A stretch of 64,000 nucleotides of DNA from Vulcanimicrobiota bacterium. GTDB lineage: Bacteria > Vulcanimicrobiota > Vulcanimicrobiia > Vulcanimicrobiales > Vulcanimicrobiaceae. A model generated the notes under the pieces. The model made no database searches. It had not been told where the DNA came from and saw nothing but the letters and a program-made list of their open reading frames with translations. Below, piece by piece: positions 17,838 to 25,896 of the stretch. Made by a program: the position numbers and the translations under genes. How positions within the stretch are numbered: position 1 is the stretch's first letter; each line of letters starts with the position of its first letter. The stretch is from NCBI GenBank assembly GCA_003168375.1, contig PMSI01000001.1, forward strand, positions 1-64,000, given 5' to 3'.

Positions 17838-17850
17838 AAAGGGAGGTCCG
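17838..17850 (+). promoter_or_regulatory. Strong ribosome-binding site before the small lipoprotein gene
   Basis: AAAGGGAGG lies five bases before the ATG at 17851. It is among the best Shine-Dalgarno matches in the window and fixes this start. Confidence 0.6.
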
Positions 17851-18267
17851 ATGACGATGATGCGACGCCTTCTCGCGATCGCGCTGCTGGCCGCGGCGGC
17901 CGGCTGCGGCGGCCACAAGACCGACACGACGACGACCACCACCACGACGGCGGCCACCGCCGCCCCGGCCGGCGTTCCGGCCGCTGCGACCGCGGCGCCT
18001 GCGCCGGCCGGCACGATGTCGGTCCAGGTGAACGGCGGGTCGGGCGTCGGCAACGGCGCGACGGGTGCCGGCCAGCCGCCGGGCTTCCCCACCGAAGATG
18101 CCGCGCAGGCGCACTGCACGAGCGATCAGGTCGTCTGGCTCAACACGAAGACGCACGTCTACCACGAGAAGGGCATGCTGTATTACGGCCACACGAAGAA
18201 GGGTGCGTACGTGTGCCGCAAGGAGGCCGACGCCGCGGGCGACCACGACACGAAGAACGGCAAGTAA
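17851..18267 (+). CDS. Small Thr/Ala/Pro-rich lipoprotein with a conserved Cys/His C-terminal motif
   Basis: The 138-residue protein has a lipoprotein signal peptide (RRLLAIALLAAAAGC, Cys19), then a Thr/Ala/Pro-rich linker with eight consecutive Thr residues. The compact C-terminal domain reads VVWLNTKTHVYHEKGMLYYG, followed by a TKKGAYVCRKEADAAG segment. The pattern VW-NTK-VYH-YYG-TK-G-Y-C-A-AG recurs in small exported proteins of uncultured bacteria as I remember them; its Cys and His residues might bind a metal. Function is unknown. It is probably tethered to a membrane facing the periplasm. It follows pbpC by 51 bp on the same strand. Confidence 0.7.
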   Translation: MTMMRRLLAIALLAAAAGCGGHKTDTTTTTTTTAATAAPAGVPAAATAAPAPAGTMSVQVNGGSGVGNGATGAGQPPGFPTEDAAQAHCTSDQVVWLNTKTHVYHEKGMLYYGHTKKGAYVCRKEADAAGDHDTKNGK

Positions 18268-18277
18268 CGGCGCAGCC

Positions 18278-18667
18278 GTGAAGCGCGTCACCGGGATCGG
18301 TGGGATCTTCTTCAAGACAGACGACCCCGAGCGGCTCGCTGCCTGGTATCGCACGCATCTCGGCATCGCGGTGGAACCCGGCACGAGTTACGCGCTGCTC
18401 CGGCGGCGCGACGAAGCGGACGACGCGATGACGGTGTGGGCGCTGTTCGAGCGCGACAGCGACTACTTCGGCGGCGACGGGGCCTTCATGGTGAACTATC
18501 GCGTCGACGATCTCGACGCGCTGCTCGCTGCGCTGCGCAGCGAAGGCGTCGCGGTCGACGACCGGCTCGAAGAGACCCCGGACGGCCGTTTCGCGTGGCT
18601 CACCGACCCCGAGGGAAACCGCATCGAGCTCTGGGAGCCGCCGCGAGCGAAGGCGGACGCCGTTTAG
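18278..18667 (+). CDS. VOC (glyoxalase/bleomycin-resistance fold) family protein
   Basis: The 129-residue product fits the VOC fold. It has a first beta-alpha unit GIGGIFFKTDDPERLAAWYR, the mid-strand FMVNYRVDDLDALLAALRSE, and a final AWLTDPEGNRIELWEPP in which Glu is the usual metal ligand. Such proteins are dioxygenases, isomerases or binding proteins; the substrate is not predictable. I chose GTG 18278 since the conserved first strand begins directly after it and the longer frame overlaps the lipoprotein gene. The start lies 10 bp after that gene's stop. The stop overlaps the end of the convergent FNT gene by four bases. Confidence 0.82.
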   Translation: MKRVTGIGGIFFKTDDPERLAAWYRTHLGIAVEPGTSYALLRRRDEADDAMTVWALFERDSDYFGGDGAFMVNYRVDDLDALLAALRSEGVAVDDRLEETPDGRFAWLTDPEGNRIELWEPPRAKADAV

Positions 18668-19500
18668 ACTCGCCTGTGACGGCGCAACGCGTCGTGCTCG
18701 GAAGCGATCTCCGCCGTGCATATCGCCGCGACGAACGCGGCGCCGCCGACGCAGTTGCCGAGCAGCGTCGGAACGATGAACCCCAGGACGTCGCTCCACG
18801 AGATGACGTGGTGCCACGCGCCGAACATCGCCTCGATCGAGCCGGCGATGATGTGCCCAAAGCCGCCCGCGGCGACGACGTACGTGAGGATCACGATCAC
18901 GAAGACCGCGCTTCCTTCCGCCATCGGGAGCAGCCACACCAAGAGCGCAATGAGCCAGCCAGCGAAGATCGCCTTTGCGAAGAGCGTCAGGAACGGGTGA
19001 GCGGTCGCGGAGCGTGCCAGGTCGTCGAACGCGTTCAGCGTGTCGGCCGGGAAAGCACCACTGAACGCGACCAGCGCCGATGACGCCAGCGCCGCGAGCA
19101 GGTTGCCGATCAGGATCACGGTCCAAAGACGCAAGAGCTGCTGGAACCGCCAGCGCGTGAACGAATAGAATGTCGGCAGCAGCGGCGTGAGCGTGTTCTC
19201 TGTGAAGAGCTGCTGACGACCGAGGATCACGATCAGAAAACCGATCGTGTAGCCGAACGACGCGACGAGCGGCCGCCACGGTGTGTCCGGCAAGTGCGCC
19301 TGCAGCACGCCCATCGTGATCATCGAAAACGTCATCGAGCCGCCGGCCGCGACCGCCGACCAGAACAACGCCGGTGACGAGCGTTCGAAATCGGCCTCGC
19401 CTTCGCGACGAATCGTCTCGAAGATCACGGCGGAACGCGGACGCTCGCGCTCCTCGACCTCCTTGACCTCGTCCTCAGTGATCGGGCTCTCGACGCTCAT
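18664..19500 (-). CDS. Formate/nitrite transporter (FNT) family membrane protein
   Basis: The 278-residue protein has a short charged cytoplasmic N-terminus (ITEDEVKEVEERERPRS) and about six hydrophobic helices with FNT hallmarks. These include FSMITMGVLQAHL near the first helix, FIVILGRQQLFTENTLTPLL at helix 2, and the late GFGHIIAGSIEAMFG and LLGNCVGGAAFVA segments. Family members are pentameric channels for formate, nitrite or related small anions; this one is of the longer subtype with a charged N-tail. ATG 19500 overlaps a tiny upstream frame as ATGA. It converges on the VOC gene. Confidence 0.85.
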   Translation of the reverse strand: MSVESPITEDEVKEVEERERPRSAVIFETIRREGEADFERSSPALFWSAVAAGGSMTFSMITMGVLQAHLPDTPWRPLVASFGYTIGFLIVILGRQQLFTENTLTPLLPTFYSFTRWRFQQLLRLWTVILIGNLLAALASSALVAFSGAFPADTLNAFDDLARSATAHPFLTLFAKAIFAGWLIALLVWLLPMAEGSAVFVIVILTYVVAAGGFGHIIAGSIEAMFGAWHHVISWSDVLGFIVPTLLGNCVGGAAFVAAICTAEIASEHDALRRHRRV

Positions 19501-19616
19501 TTCGAGGTTCGTACCCTGCCCGGGTCCATCTTGAGCATTCCCGGCAGCATGTCCGGCGGCTCGCAGGCGTGGGCGAGCTGCAGTGCCCACGTCTCGGTCA
19601 GTGAATCATTCGCCAC
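19497..19616 (-). CDS. Possible 39-residue small protein between Nudix and FNT genes
   Basis: A short frame opens with GTG at 19616, inside the last codons of the Nudix gene, and closes with TGA at 19497, overlapping the FNT start as ATGA. It fills an otherwise non-coding 97-bp gap exactly, as a translationally coupled leader would. The product ends PGMLKMDPGRVRTSK and matches nothing I know. It could equally be chance in a GC-rich gap. Confidence 0.25.
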   Translation of the reverse strand: MANDSLTETWALQLAHACEPPDMLPGMLKMDPGRVRTSK

Positions 19617-20017
19617 GGCTGCGGCCGGCGCGCCACGAAGGCGCGGTGGATCTCGCCGAGGATCCGGCGCTGCGCCGCGAACTCCAGCATCTCTTCCGCC
19701 GCGGCGAACGTGACCCAGCGGTGCGCGTCGTGCACGTCGTCTTCGAGGCGGACGTCGCCGTCGCCGACATGCGCCACGAAGAACGGCACGTGGACGATGC
19801 GATCGCGCACCGGATCGTAGAACGCGTCCAGCTCGCCGGCCGTGAACAGCGTCACCAGCGAAAGCCCCGTCTCCTCGAACAGCTCGCGGCGCGCCGCATC
19901 GGTGCCGCGCTCGCCGTCCTCGACGCCGCCCATGACGAACGTCCACGCACCCGCGAAGGCCCCGCTGTTGCGCCGCAGCAGCAGCACTTCGGCGCGCTCA
20001 CCCTCACCCCGCAGCAC
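19598..20017 (-). CDS. Nudix hydrolase
   Basis: The 139-residue protein has a complete Nudix box, GGVEDGERGTDAARRELFEE followed by TGL, fitting GX5EX7REUXEEXGU. It is preceded by the strand AEVLLLRRNSGAFAGAWTF and followed by VRDRIVHVPFFVAHVGD. Nudix enzymes hydrolyse nucleoside-diphosphate-linked compounds; the target is not evident. GTG 20017 is the first start available in the frame, although the conserved first strand (AVAVAVLRGE) seems to extend a few codons upstream, where no ATG, GTG or TTG exists. It is 35 bp downstream of rlmN on the same strand and probably co-transcribed. Confidence 0.85.
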   Translation of the reverse strand: MLRGEGERAEVLLLRRNSGAFAGAWTFVMGGVEDGERGTDAARRELFEETGLSLVTLFTAGELDAFYDPVRDRIVHVPFFVAHVGDGDVRLEDDVHDAHRWVTFAAAEEMLEFAAQRRILGEIHRAFVARRPQPWRMIH

Positions 20018-20052
20018 CGCGACGGCGACGGCGTCCGGGCGGCTCTCGGGCT

Positions 20053-21135
20053 TCAGCTGGCTTTGGCTCGCGGCTGCGTTTCGGCGCGAAGCTGGCCGCA
20101 GGCGGCGGCAATGTCGCGGCCCATCGGCGTTCGGACCGTGACCGCGGTGCCGAGCTGCTCTAGGATCTTCGCGAACGCCCAGATCCGCTCGTCGTCGCTG
20201 CCGCTCAGCAGCGCGTCGGATGTGCTGTTGTACGGAATCAGGTTCACGTGGTAGAGCGGACCCTTCATCAGTCGCGCGAGGTCGCGGGCGTGCGCGTCGC
20301 TGTCGTTGACGCCGGCCAGCATCACGTACTCGAAGAACACCTTGCGGTTCGTCTTCGCGATGTAGCGGGCCACCGCGGCCATCAGCTCCGCGGTCGAGAA
20401 CTTGCGGTTCACCGGCATGATCGTCGAGCGCGTCGCGTCGGTCGGCGCATGCAGCGAGATCGCGAGGTTGACCTGGGTGCGCTCGTCCGCGAAGCGGTCG
20501 ATCTTGTCGACCAGACCGACGGTGGAGATCGTGATGTGCCGGTGTCCCAGGCCGAAGCCCTTGGGATCGTTCAGCAGCGCGATCGAGGCCATCACGTTGT
20601 CCATGTTGGCCAGCGGTTCGCCCATACCCATCGCGACGACGTTGGTGATCTTGCGGCCGTCGCGCGCGAGCTGCTTGGCGAAGTAGCGCACCTGGTCGAA
20701 GATCTCCGTCGCGCTGAGATTACGCGTGAAACCTGCCTGGCCGGTCGAGCAGAACGTGCACGCGTACGCGCAGCCGGCCTGCGAGGAAAAGCACACCGTG
20801 TTGCGCTCGCCGTGGTGCTCCATCAGCACGGCCTCGACTTCGTTGCCGTCGTGCAGCCGAAACAGCACCTTGGACGTCTGACCGTCGCGCGAGCGCTGGA
20901 CGACGACCGGCTCGACCGAGTCGAGCGTGAACCCCTCGGCGGCGAGCGCGGCGCGCAGCTCCTTCGGCAGCGTCGTGACATCGTCGAGTCCGTCGACCAA
21001 CTCGCGCGTCGCGGCGCGATAGAGCTGCTCGATGCGGTAGCCCTTCAGATCGTGCGACGAGGCGAGCGCCGCGCCGGTCTCGTAGCCGGCGCGGCGCGCT
21101 TTCTCGTCGATCCAAATCTCCCGCGCGCTGAGCAT
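20053..21135 (-). CDS. rlmN: Dual-specificity 23S rRNA/tRNA adenine C2-methyltransferase RlmN
   Basis: The 360-residue radical-SAM protein has the CxxxCxxC cluster in AGCAYACTFCSTGQAGF. It also has AMGMGEPLANMDNV, ITISTVGLVDKI, LAISLHAPTD, and the C-terminal methyl-carrying Cys region ending MGRDIAAACGQL. RlmN methylates C2 of A2503 in 23S rRNA and A37 in some tRNAs in the cytosol, tuning translational fidelity. Length matches the family. TAGAAT lies 8 bases before the ATG and could be a -10 element, although no convincing -35 is visible. Confidence 0.96.
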   Translation of the reverse strand: MLSAREIWIDEKARRAGYETGAALASSHDLKGYRIEQLYRAATRELVDGLDDVTTLPKELRAALAAEGFTLDSVEPVVVQRSRDGQTSKVLFRLHDGNEVEAVLMEHHGERNTVCFSSQAGCAYACTFCSTGQAGFTRNLSATEIFDQVRYFAKQLARDGRKITNVVAMGMGEPLANMDNVMASIALLNDPKGFGLGHRHITISTVGLVDKIDRFADERTQVNLAISLHAPTDATRSTIMPVNRKFSTAELMAAVARYIAKTNRKVFFEYVMLAGVNDSDAHARDLARLMKGPLYHVNLIPYNSTSDALLSGSDDERIWAFAKILEQLGTAVTVRTPMGRDIAAACGQLRAETQPRAKAS

Positions 21136-21147
21136 GACGGGCTATTC

Positions 21148-21173
21148 TACCACGCCGCGCCCGGCGGCGCGGA
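21148..21173 (-). terminator. Weak GC hairpin between fasciclin gene and rlmN
   Basis: A perfect 7-bp inverted repeat, CCGCGCC and GGCGCGG around a 4-base loop, lies just after the fasciclin stop on the minus strand. No T-tract follows, so it is a doubtful terminator. Confidence 0.3.
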
Positions 21174-21671
21174 CTACGGAAGCAGGACCTTGTCGATCGT
21201 GTTCACGCAGCCGTTGTCGGCCCGCAGATCCCATTGGATCAGGTGGGCTCCGCCGACGGTCGTGCGGTCGCCGTCGACCGCGAAGCCGAGCTCGCGGCCG
21301 GCGGCGTTGGTCACCGACCCGCTGGTGATCGCGCTGTCGCCGTCGCGCATCTTCACCATGTCCTTCACGACGTGGCCGAGCAGGATGGTGCGCAGGCGGG
21401 CGGGGTCGGCGAGGAGCGCCGCGCGGTCCGCGGCCGGGAGGCGGGCGAAGGCTTCGTCGGTAGGGGCGTAGACCGTCACCGGGCCGGCGCCTCGCAGGGT
21501 ATCGTCGAGACCGGCGGTGTGGACCGCCGCGACGAACGTCGAGAGGTTCTTTTGCTGGGCGGCGAGTTCGAGCACGTTGGCGGGGCGCTGAGCGAGGGCG
21601 GGCGCGGCGAGGGAGAGGACGAGCAGGCAGCCGGCAAACGATCGGCATGCCGCAGTACGGGTAAGGCGCAT
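21174..21671 (-). CDS. Secreted fasciclin (FAS1) domain protein
   Basis: The 165-residue protein has a Sec signal peptide ending near LAAPALAQ. A single FAS1 domain follows, with LSTFVAAVHTAGLDDTL, VTVYAPTDEAFARLP, the conserved LLGHVVKDMVK and the final CVNTIDKVLLP. FAS1 proteins are periplasmic or surface proteins linked to adhesion. The ATG has an excellent ribosome-binding site, GGAGGAAGG. Upstream (21700-21796) is a locally AT-rich stretch likely to hold the promoter, but I cannot assign unambiguous boxes. Confidence 0.88.
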   Translation of the reverse strand: MRLTRTAACRSFAGCLLVLSLAAPALAQRPANVLELAAQQKNLSTFVAAVHTAGLDDTLRGAGPVTVYAPTDEAFARLPAADRAALLADPARLRTILLGHVVKDMVKMRDGDSAITSGSVTNAAGRELGFAVDGDRTTVGGAHLIQWDLRADNGCVNTIDKVLLP

Positions 21672-21796
21672 GGAACCTTCCTCCGGAACTGGGGGCGGTG
21701 CAGACGATCGATCGCTATGCTCATTCTACTATTTCAATAGGAGTTTGTTTCGAGCGTAAGATTAAAATTATAGGTGTTGGCGCGAACGCGGCATTT

Positions 21797-22459
21797 TCAG
21801 TCGAACAGCGAGTGCTGCTCGGGCTTCTGCTCCGGCGCGGAGAGCGGCTCGTTCAGCCGGGCGCGGATCTGCTTGAGGTCCGCAAAGACGAGCTTCTTGA
21901 CCTCGGTCATCGCGCCGCCGGTCTGCCGCAGGATGTAGGCCGGATGAAACGTCGCGATCACCGGCGTCCCGTTGGGTCCCTCGAACCACTGGCCGCGCTG
22001 CTTCGTGATCGAGAACTTCTCGCCCATGAACGACTTCGCCGCAGGCGCGCCGAGCGCTAAGATGACCCGCGGCCGGACGATCGCGATCTGCTCCTCGAGA
22101 TACGGGCGACAGTTGCGCATCTCGTCCGGCGTCGGCGCGCGATTCGCCAGCCGATGCCCGACGTCGAGCGTCGGCCTGCACTTGACCGTGTTGCAGATGT
22201 ACACGTCTTCGCGCGGCAGGTCGATCGCGAGCAGCATCTTGTCGAGCAGCTCGCCGGCGCGTCCCACGAACGGTCGCCCCAGCTTGTCCTCGGTCTCGCC
22301 GGGGCCTTCGCCGACGACCATCAGCGCGGCGCAGGGGTCGCCCTCGCCGTACGCGCTGTTGCGCCGCGTCGAGCCGATCTCGCACTTGCGGCACTGCGCG
22401 ACAACCGCTGCCGCGCGCTCCAGCGCGTGCTGGCGCTGCGTCCGCTCTTGCAGGCTCAC
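21797..22459 (-). CDS. Family 4/5-type uracil-DNA glycosylase with Fe-S cysteines
   Basis: The 220-residue protein has CRKCEIGSTRRN (the paired cysteines of the iron-sulfur site). The motif-A segment is GEGPGETEDKLGRPFVGRAG, followed by VYICNTVKCRP and the late motif FHPAYILRQ. It removes uracil from DNA to start base-excision repair. The C-terminus ends HSLFD, like many clamp-binding tails; that reading is speculative. GTG 22459 overlaps the YbjQ-like stop as GTGA and is the last gene of the prfB-GT2-YbjQ-UDG chain, in which every junction overlaps. Confidence 0.9.
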   Translation of the reverse strand: MSLQERTQRQHALERAAAVVAQCRKCEIGSTRRNSAYGEGDPCAALMVVGEGPGETEDKLGRPFVGRAGELLDKMLLAIDLPREDVYICNTVKCRPTLDVGHRLANRAPTPDEMRNCRPYLEEQIAIVRPRVILALGAPAAKSFMGEKFSITKQRGQWFEGPNGTPVIATFHPAYILRQTGGAMTEVKKLVFADLKQIRARLNEPLSAPEQKPEQHSLFD

Positions 22460-22818
22460 AGCTTGTCCTGAGCCGGTCGAAGGGGCGCGGGCTCGAGCAG
22501 CACGGCTTCGCCGAACGAGAGAACGCGGGTCGCGCCGTCCGGGCCTTCCGAAGCTTGAAACTGCAGGCCGATCACGCCGTTCGCGCCCATCCCTTCCGCC
22601 TTGCGGAGCAGCTCGTCGAGCGATTCGGCGCGCGTGCGTTCCGCTTCGGTGAGATACTCCACCGGCGCGAGGCCGATCAGCGCGCCGATGCTTCGGAACG
22701 TCTGCTTGAGCACGTTGCGCGGCCGGCTCGCCTGTCCGTACGCGTAGCCGAACGAACGCACCACGCGGTATCCCTCGACGCGCTCGAACGTGGTGACGGC
22801 GTCCGGAGCGAGCGGCAC
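22456..22818 (-). CDS. YbjQ/DUF74-family (heavy-metal-binding-domain) protein
   Basis: The 120-residue product shows the YbjQ pattern: VTTFERVEGYRVVRSFGYAYGQASRP at the first strands, AESLDELLRKAEGMGANGVIGLQFQAS in the middle, and a beta C-terminus. Family members form pentamers of unknown function. GTG 22818 shares its first base with the stop of the glycosyltransferase (TAGTG), fixing the start. The last nine codons (PLRPAQDKL) are written by a copy of a widespread palindromic repeat, suggesting the original 3' end was altered by its insertion. Confidence 0.8.
   Translation of the reverse strand: MPLAPDAVTTFERVEGYRVVRSFGYAYGQASRPRNVLKQTFRSIGALIGLAPVEYLTEAERTRAESLDELLRKAEGMGANGVIGLQFQASEGPDGATRVLSFGEAVLLEPAPLRPAQDKL
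22459..22485. repeat. Palindromic CCTGAGCC-GTCGAAGG repeat inside a coding 3' end
   Basis: The stretch reads CAGCTTGTCCTGAGCCGGTC then GAAGGGG on the plus strand. I recall closely similar CCTGAGCCTGTCGAAGG elements scattered through genomes of many high-GC bacteria. It encodes the end of the YbjQ-like protein on the minus strand. A single copy was seen in this window. Confidence 0.5.
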
Positions 22819-23702
22819 TAGCGCAGCAGTCTCCGGCCCAGGACGACGGCGGCTGCGACGACACCGGCATAGAGTGCGTAGCGGCCGACCAGCGCGCCGG
22901 TAAGGCTGTAGTACCAAGTGCGCCCGTGGTGCTTGATCCAATACTTCCGCCGCGACGTCTGCTTCCGTTGCTCGACGTTGTACTGCCCGCGCGCGGAGCC
23001 CATCCCCTCGTGCACCGCTTCGCTGGCCGGGACGAACCACGTCTCCCAGCCCGCGACGGCGGCGCGCTTCGCAAAGTCCACCTCTTCGTGATACAGGAAG
23101 AAGCGTTCGTCGAACGGGCCGATCTGCTCGATCGTCGCGCGGCGGATTGCGAGCGCGGCGCCGATCGCGAGGTCGACCTTGCGCGGCACGTCGTAGCCGA
23201 ACGAGCGCAGGCCGGCTCCGTTTGCGAAGCGCCGCAGCGGCGGCAGTTCGCCCCACGCACTCGAGCGGAGAAACGCGCCGGCCCACGTGTCGAACTCGCC
23301 GAGCGACTCCTGAACGCTGCCGTCGTAGTTGTAGATACGGGAGCCCGTGATTCCGCACGCCGGCGTCGCGTCCATGAAGGCGACGATCTCGCGCAGCGCG
23401 CCGTCTTTCAGCTCGGCGTCCGGGTTGAGCAGGAAGACGTACTCCGACGAGGTCGCCGCGAACGCGCGGTTGCACGCCGCCGCGAAGCCGAGATTCGCTC
23501 CGTTCTCGACGATTTGCACGCGCGCGCCGTAACGCTCGGCGACGAACTCGCGCGAACCGTCGCTCGACCCGTTGTCGGAGATGACGACGTGCGCGAACTC
23601 GGGGTCGGCCTTGACCTCGCCGAGCGCGAACACCGAGTCGAGCGCCGTCGCGATCTTGTCCTTGTCGTTCCAGCAGACGACCACCACGTCGACCCGCCTC
23701 AT
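22818..23702 (-). CDS. Family 2 glycosyltransferase
   Basis: The 294-residue protein starts RRVDVVVVCWNDKDKIATAL, a GT2 nucleotide-sugar fold opening. It continues with VISDNGSSDGSREF, ANLGFAAACNRAF and VFLLNPDAEL (metal-binding DxD-like), and later FDERFFLYHEEVDFAKRA, as in rhamnosyltransferase-like GT2 enzymes. A single C-terminal hydrophobic helix (YALYAGVVAAAVVLG) may anchor it to the inner membrane. It probably adds a sugar to a cell-surface glycan; donor and acceptor are unknown. ATG 23702 overlaps the prfB stop as ATGA. Confidence 0.9.
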   Translation of the reverse strand: MRRVDVVVVCWNDKDKIATALDSVFALGEVKADPEFAHVVISDNGSSDGSREFVAERYGARVQIVENGANLGFAAACNRAFAATSSEYVFLLNPDAELKDGALREIVAFMDATPACGITGSRIYNYDGSVQESLGEFDTWAGAFLRSSAWGELPPLRRFANGAGLRSFGYDVPRKVDLAIGAALAIRRATIEQIGPFDERFFLYHEEVDFAKRAAVAGWETWFVPASEAVHEGMGSARGQYNVEQRKQTSRRKYWIKHHGRTWYYSLTGALVGRYALYAGVVAAAVVLGRRLLR

Positions 23703-24827
23703 GCCGCGGTGTGGTCGGGCGGGGGCGCGAATTTGTTGCGGTTCTGCAGGTACGGCCAGATGAACCCGTCGAGGTCGCCTTCGAGCACGGCTTGCGCGCT
23801 CCCGGTCTCGACGTTGGTCCGCAGATCCTTCACCAACTGGTAGGGGTGCAGCACGTAGTTGCGGATCTGCGAGCCCCACTCGTTCGCCATGCGGTCGCCG
23901 CGCAGCTCGTTGAGCTTCGCCTCCTGCTCCTCGCGCGCGCGCTGGACGAGCTTCGCGCGCAGGATGTTCATCGCGACGTCGCGGTTCTGCATCTGCGAGC
24001 GTTCCTGCTGCGAGGCGACGACGATCCCCGTCGGCACGTGATGTACGCGAATCGCCGACTCCGTCTTGTTGACGTACTGGCCGCCCGCGCCGCTGGCTTT
24101 GAACGTCTCGATCCGGAGATCGTCGGGTTTGATCTCGACGTCGGAGGCGTCGCCTTCTTCCATCTCCGGGACGACGTCGACCTCGGCGAACGAGGTCTGC
24201 CGGCGCCCTTGGTTGTCGAACGGCGAGATGCGCACCAGCCGGTGCACGCCGCGCTCGCTCTCGAGCATACCGTATGCGTTCTTGCCGCGGATGATGAACG
24301 TGATCGAGCGCAGGCCGGCCTCGTCGCCCGGCATCTCCTCGACGACGTGCGTCTCGTAGCCGTGGTTCTCCGCCCAGCGCAGGTACATCCGGCCGAGCAT
24401 CTGCGTCCAGTCGGCGGCGTCGGTTCCGCCGGCGCCGGCGCGGATCGTCACGATCGCCCCGTGCGAGTCGTACGGGCGGTCGAAGTTCGCCGCCATCTCG
24501 AGGTCGTCGAGCGCCGTTACGGCGCGCGCGATCATCGCGTCGGCTTCGGCCTCCGCGCCCTCCTCGTCACCGAGCACCTCGAGGATCTCCGCGGCGTCGT
24601 CGAGCGCCGCTTGGACGGCGTCGACCGCGTCGAGATCCGAGCGCAGGTCGGCGATCCGCTTCATGACACCGCGCGCCTGCTCGGGATCGCTCCAGAAATC
24701 GTCGGCGCGCGAGCGCGCCTCGAGCTCGGCTACCGAACGGCGCTTCGAAGCGTCGTCAAAGCCGCACCTTGAGCACGCTGTGGCGTTCGCGGGCGCGGTC
24801 GATGGCGGCGGATTGGGCGTCTGACAC
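23699..24827 (-). CDS. prfB: Peptide chain release factor 2, needs programmed +1 frameshift
   Basis: RF2 recognises UGA and UAA. The main frame carries the SPF stop-codon-recognition motif (VRISPFDNQGRRQTSF) and the catalytic GGQ loop (SGAGGQYVNKT). An N-terminal 23-codon frame opens at GTG 24827, preceded by GGAGAAGG, and reaches TGA at 24758-24756 in CTT TGA C. AAGGTG lies three bases before CTT, the arrangement of the known autoregulatory prfB site. Slipping +1 joins it to ...DDASKRRSVAELEARSRADD, then FWSDPEQARG and the main frame (ATG 24664 is internal). The product is ~375 residues, normal for RF2. Scarce RF2 thus raises its own synthesis. Confidence 0.94.
24756..24770 (-). promoter_or_regulatory. 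prfB programmed +1 frameshift site (SD-like AAGGTG, CTT TGA C)
   Basis: On the minus strand the sequence reads AAGGTG CGG CTT TGA C. The internal SD-like element lies three bases upstream of the slippery CTT and in-frame TGA, the same spacing as in the E. coli site. Coding continuity upstream in frame 0 and downstream in frame +1 supports use. Confidence 0.88.
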
Positions 24828-24861
24828 GGGAGTTCGGCCTTCTCCGGGCGCGCGGTTCACC

Positions 24862-25896
24862 CTACCGCAGCAGCAGCTTCTTGACCGCGGCCCGGACGGT
24901 AAGGTTGAGCGCGTCCCCGGTCGAGCGCGGCAGCTCGGGGCGCAGTGCCATCGCGCGTGTCGCCAGCTTGCCCGCGAACCCGTCCACCCGGCGGATCCCG
25001 CGCGTCCATTCGTCGCGAACCGGAAAGACGACCGGCGCTCCGTCGAGCGTCGGCACGATCAGCTCGCCGGTCCCGATATCGCGGACGCGCCGCACCGCGA
25101 ACGCACCCTCGCTGCGGCGCGAGTGCATCGGCGTGAACGGCACAGCGTCGCTGAAGTAATAGTGCGTCACCTGGCTCTTGCGCGTCAGCGTCCGATCCTC
25201 GCGCGGCGAGCCGCCGTGGAGCAGGTTCGCGGACCACACGAGAAACGTGCCGCGGCGGATCGCGAGCTCCTCGCGCCGGAAGCCGCTCTCGCGCGCGATC
25301 GCGTCGATGCGGTCTTCGTAGAGCAGGTACGACGCCAGCGTGTTCGGGTTCCGCCAGCTCGGTTCGCCGGCGACCGCGGGCACGCCGAAATCCTCGTAGT
25401 CGAATTCGGGCAGCCGCTGCGATCCGGGAAAGTAGTGGAGCGGTCCTTGCCGGAGCGCGACGTCTTCGAGCGCCATCCAGACACCGCACATGAACCCCGT
25501 CGGCAGCGACGAGAAGTGGATCGTGTCGCTGTGCGTGCGCTGCTCGGTGCCGGTCAAGAAGTTCAGCGTCTGGAATGGGACGGGCTCGCGCCCGTACAGC
25601 ATGCGCAGCACCGCGATGACTGCGGTGTGCGTCGCGATCGCGCGAACGGTCCCGTCGGTGCTCCAGGCGTCCTGCACGCGCCCCGCACCGTCCGCCGCAA
25701 AATCCCCGGCGAGCCGCGTCCAGATCCCGTCGACGTCGAGCTCGTCCAGGATGCGGTCGTCCTCGACGACGACGAAGCCCTCCCGCCGGAACGTGTCGAC
25801 CAGCCCCACCTCGCGCGGCCCGAGCGCCCGTCGCGACGCTTCGGCCTCCCAATCGTCCCGCTCGAACCACGGGCGGGCGGGCGTGAGCAACTCCAC
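24862..25896 (-). CDS. Phytanoyl-CoA dioxygenase (PhyH) family protein
   Basis: The 344-residue protein looks like an Fe(II)/2-oxoglutarate oxygenase of the PhyH group. Its HSDTIHFSSLP motif gives the HxD metal ligands, MALEDV and GPLHYFPGSQ follow, and NLLHGGSPREDRT supplies the distal His and the 2-oxoglutarate-binding Arg. Substrates in this family range from lipids to natural products; none is indicated here. GTG 25896 gives a sensible N-terminus, though no clear ribosome-binding site is seen; the longer frame upstream is antisense to the amidohydrolase. It is divergent from that gene, with 39 bp between starts. Confidence 0.86.
   Translation of the reverse strand: MELLTPARPWFERDDWEAEASRRALGPREVGLVDTFRREGFVVVEDDRILDELDVDGIWTRLAGDFAADGAGRVQDAWSTDGTVRAIATHTAVIAVLRMLYGREPVPFQTLNFLTGTEQRTHSDTIHFSSLPTGFMCGVWMALEDVALRQGPLHYFPGSQRLPEFDYEDFGVPAVAGEPSWRNPNTLASYLLYEDRIDAIARESGFRREELAIRRGTFLVWSANLLHGGSPREDRTLTRKSQVTHYYFSDAVPFTPMHSRRSEGAFAVRRVRDIGTGELIVPTLDGAPVVFPVRDEWTRGIRRVDGFAGKLATRAMALRPELPRSTGDALNLTVRAAVKKLLLR

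Noticed and set aside
21715-21796. AT-rich stretch upstream of the fasciclin gene as a defined promoter
   Set aside because: Candidate TTGAAA and TAGAAT hexamers do not have a workable spacing to one another; the region probably holds a promoter, but I cannot assign boxes.
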